Shown here in pieces: positions 33,851 through 33,871 of a stretch of 33,871 bases of DNA (the first letter of the stretch is position 1; each line of letters opens with the position of its first letter). The DNA comes from an uncultured Alteromonadaceae bacterium (GTDB taxonomy: Bacteria; Pseudomonadota; Gammaproteobacteria; Enterobacterales; Alteromonadaceae): the NCBI GenBank assembly GCA_947501935.1, contig CANMXU010000015.1:1-33871 (forward strand). Reading direction: 5' to 3'. The translations under genes were made by a program, and so were the position numbers. The notes beneath the pieces are model-generated. The model saw only the letters and a program-made list of their open reading frames with translations. It did not search any database and had not been told where the DNA came from.

Positions 33851-33871
33851 ATTGATTCAGAGTTGATATAA

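Noticed and set aside
1..33871. CRISPR arrays, tRNA or rRNA genes, insertion sequences, prophage
   Set aside because: No regular spaced repeats, cloverleaf-like clusters, rRNA stretches or transposase/phage genes were seen on either strand.

Overview
The window is chromosomal DNA of an AT-rich marine gammaproteobacterium, most likely of the order Alteromonadales (Colwelliaceae such as Colwellia or Thalassotalea). This is inferred from protein resemblance, low GC content and gene order. No rRNA, tRNA, CRISPR array or insertion sequence was seen.

Layout. (1) 122-2515: mrcB (PBP1b), minus strand. (2) 2516-11644: an accessory stretch with a Bacteroidota-type miaA, a DUF4399 periplasmic protein behind a CRP-like site, a secreted coiled-coil protein, a LuxR-type regulator, a TonB-dependent receptor, and a secreted beta-helix protein with a C-terminal CBM96/DNRLRE-like domain. 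The last three look like a small polysaccharide-use locus. A near-perfect palindrome lies upstream of the beta-helix gene. (3) 11645-15360: a CNNM/CBS membrane protein and hrpB, minus strand. (4) 15444-22761: thpR, a small unknown gene, sfsA, dksA, gluQRS, pcnB, folK, panB, panC, all plus strand. (5) 23251-25773: a large PilZ-domain protein. (6) 25815-30235: panP (PLP-dependent aspartate 1-decarboxylase), a TrmB-like methyltransferase, and the ABC exporter yadH/yadG, minus strand. (7) 30421-33801: an outer-membrane beta-barrel protein, efp, a 53-residue small gene, epmB (divergent from efp) and a small unknown gene.

The order mrcB-hrpB-thpR-sfsA-dksA-gluQRS-pcnB-folK-panB-panC-(panD site)-yadH-yadG is the E. 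coli order. Here the panD position holds the unrelated enzyme PanP, and accessory genes separate hrpB from mrcB. PanB, PanC and PanP together supply pantothenate: PanP makes beta-alanine, PanB makes ketopantoate, and PanC joins beta-alanine to pantoate. efp and epmB form a target/modifier pair: EF-P keeps Lys34, the residue that receives beta-lysine made by EpmB.

The points most worth a second look are a probable AUU start codon of pcnB at 19094, matching the AUU start known in E. coli; the divergent MiaA; the panP-for-panD swap in place; the 31-base palindrome at 9212-9242; and small genes below usual length cut-offs.
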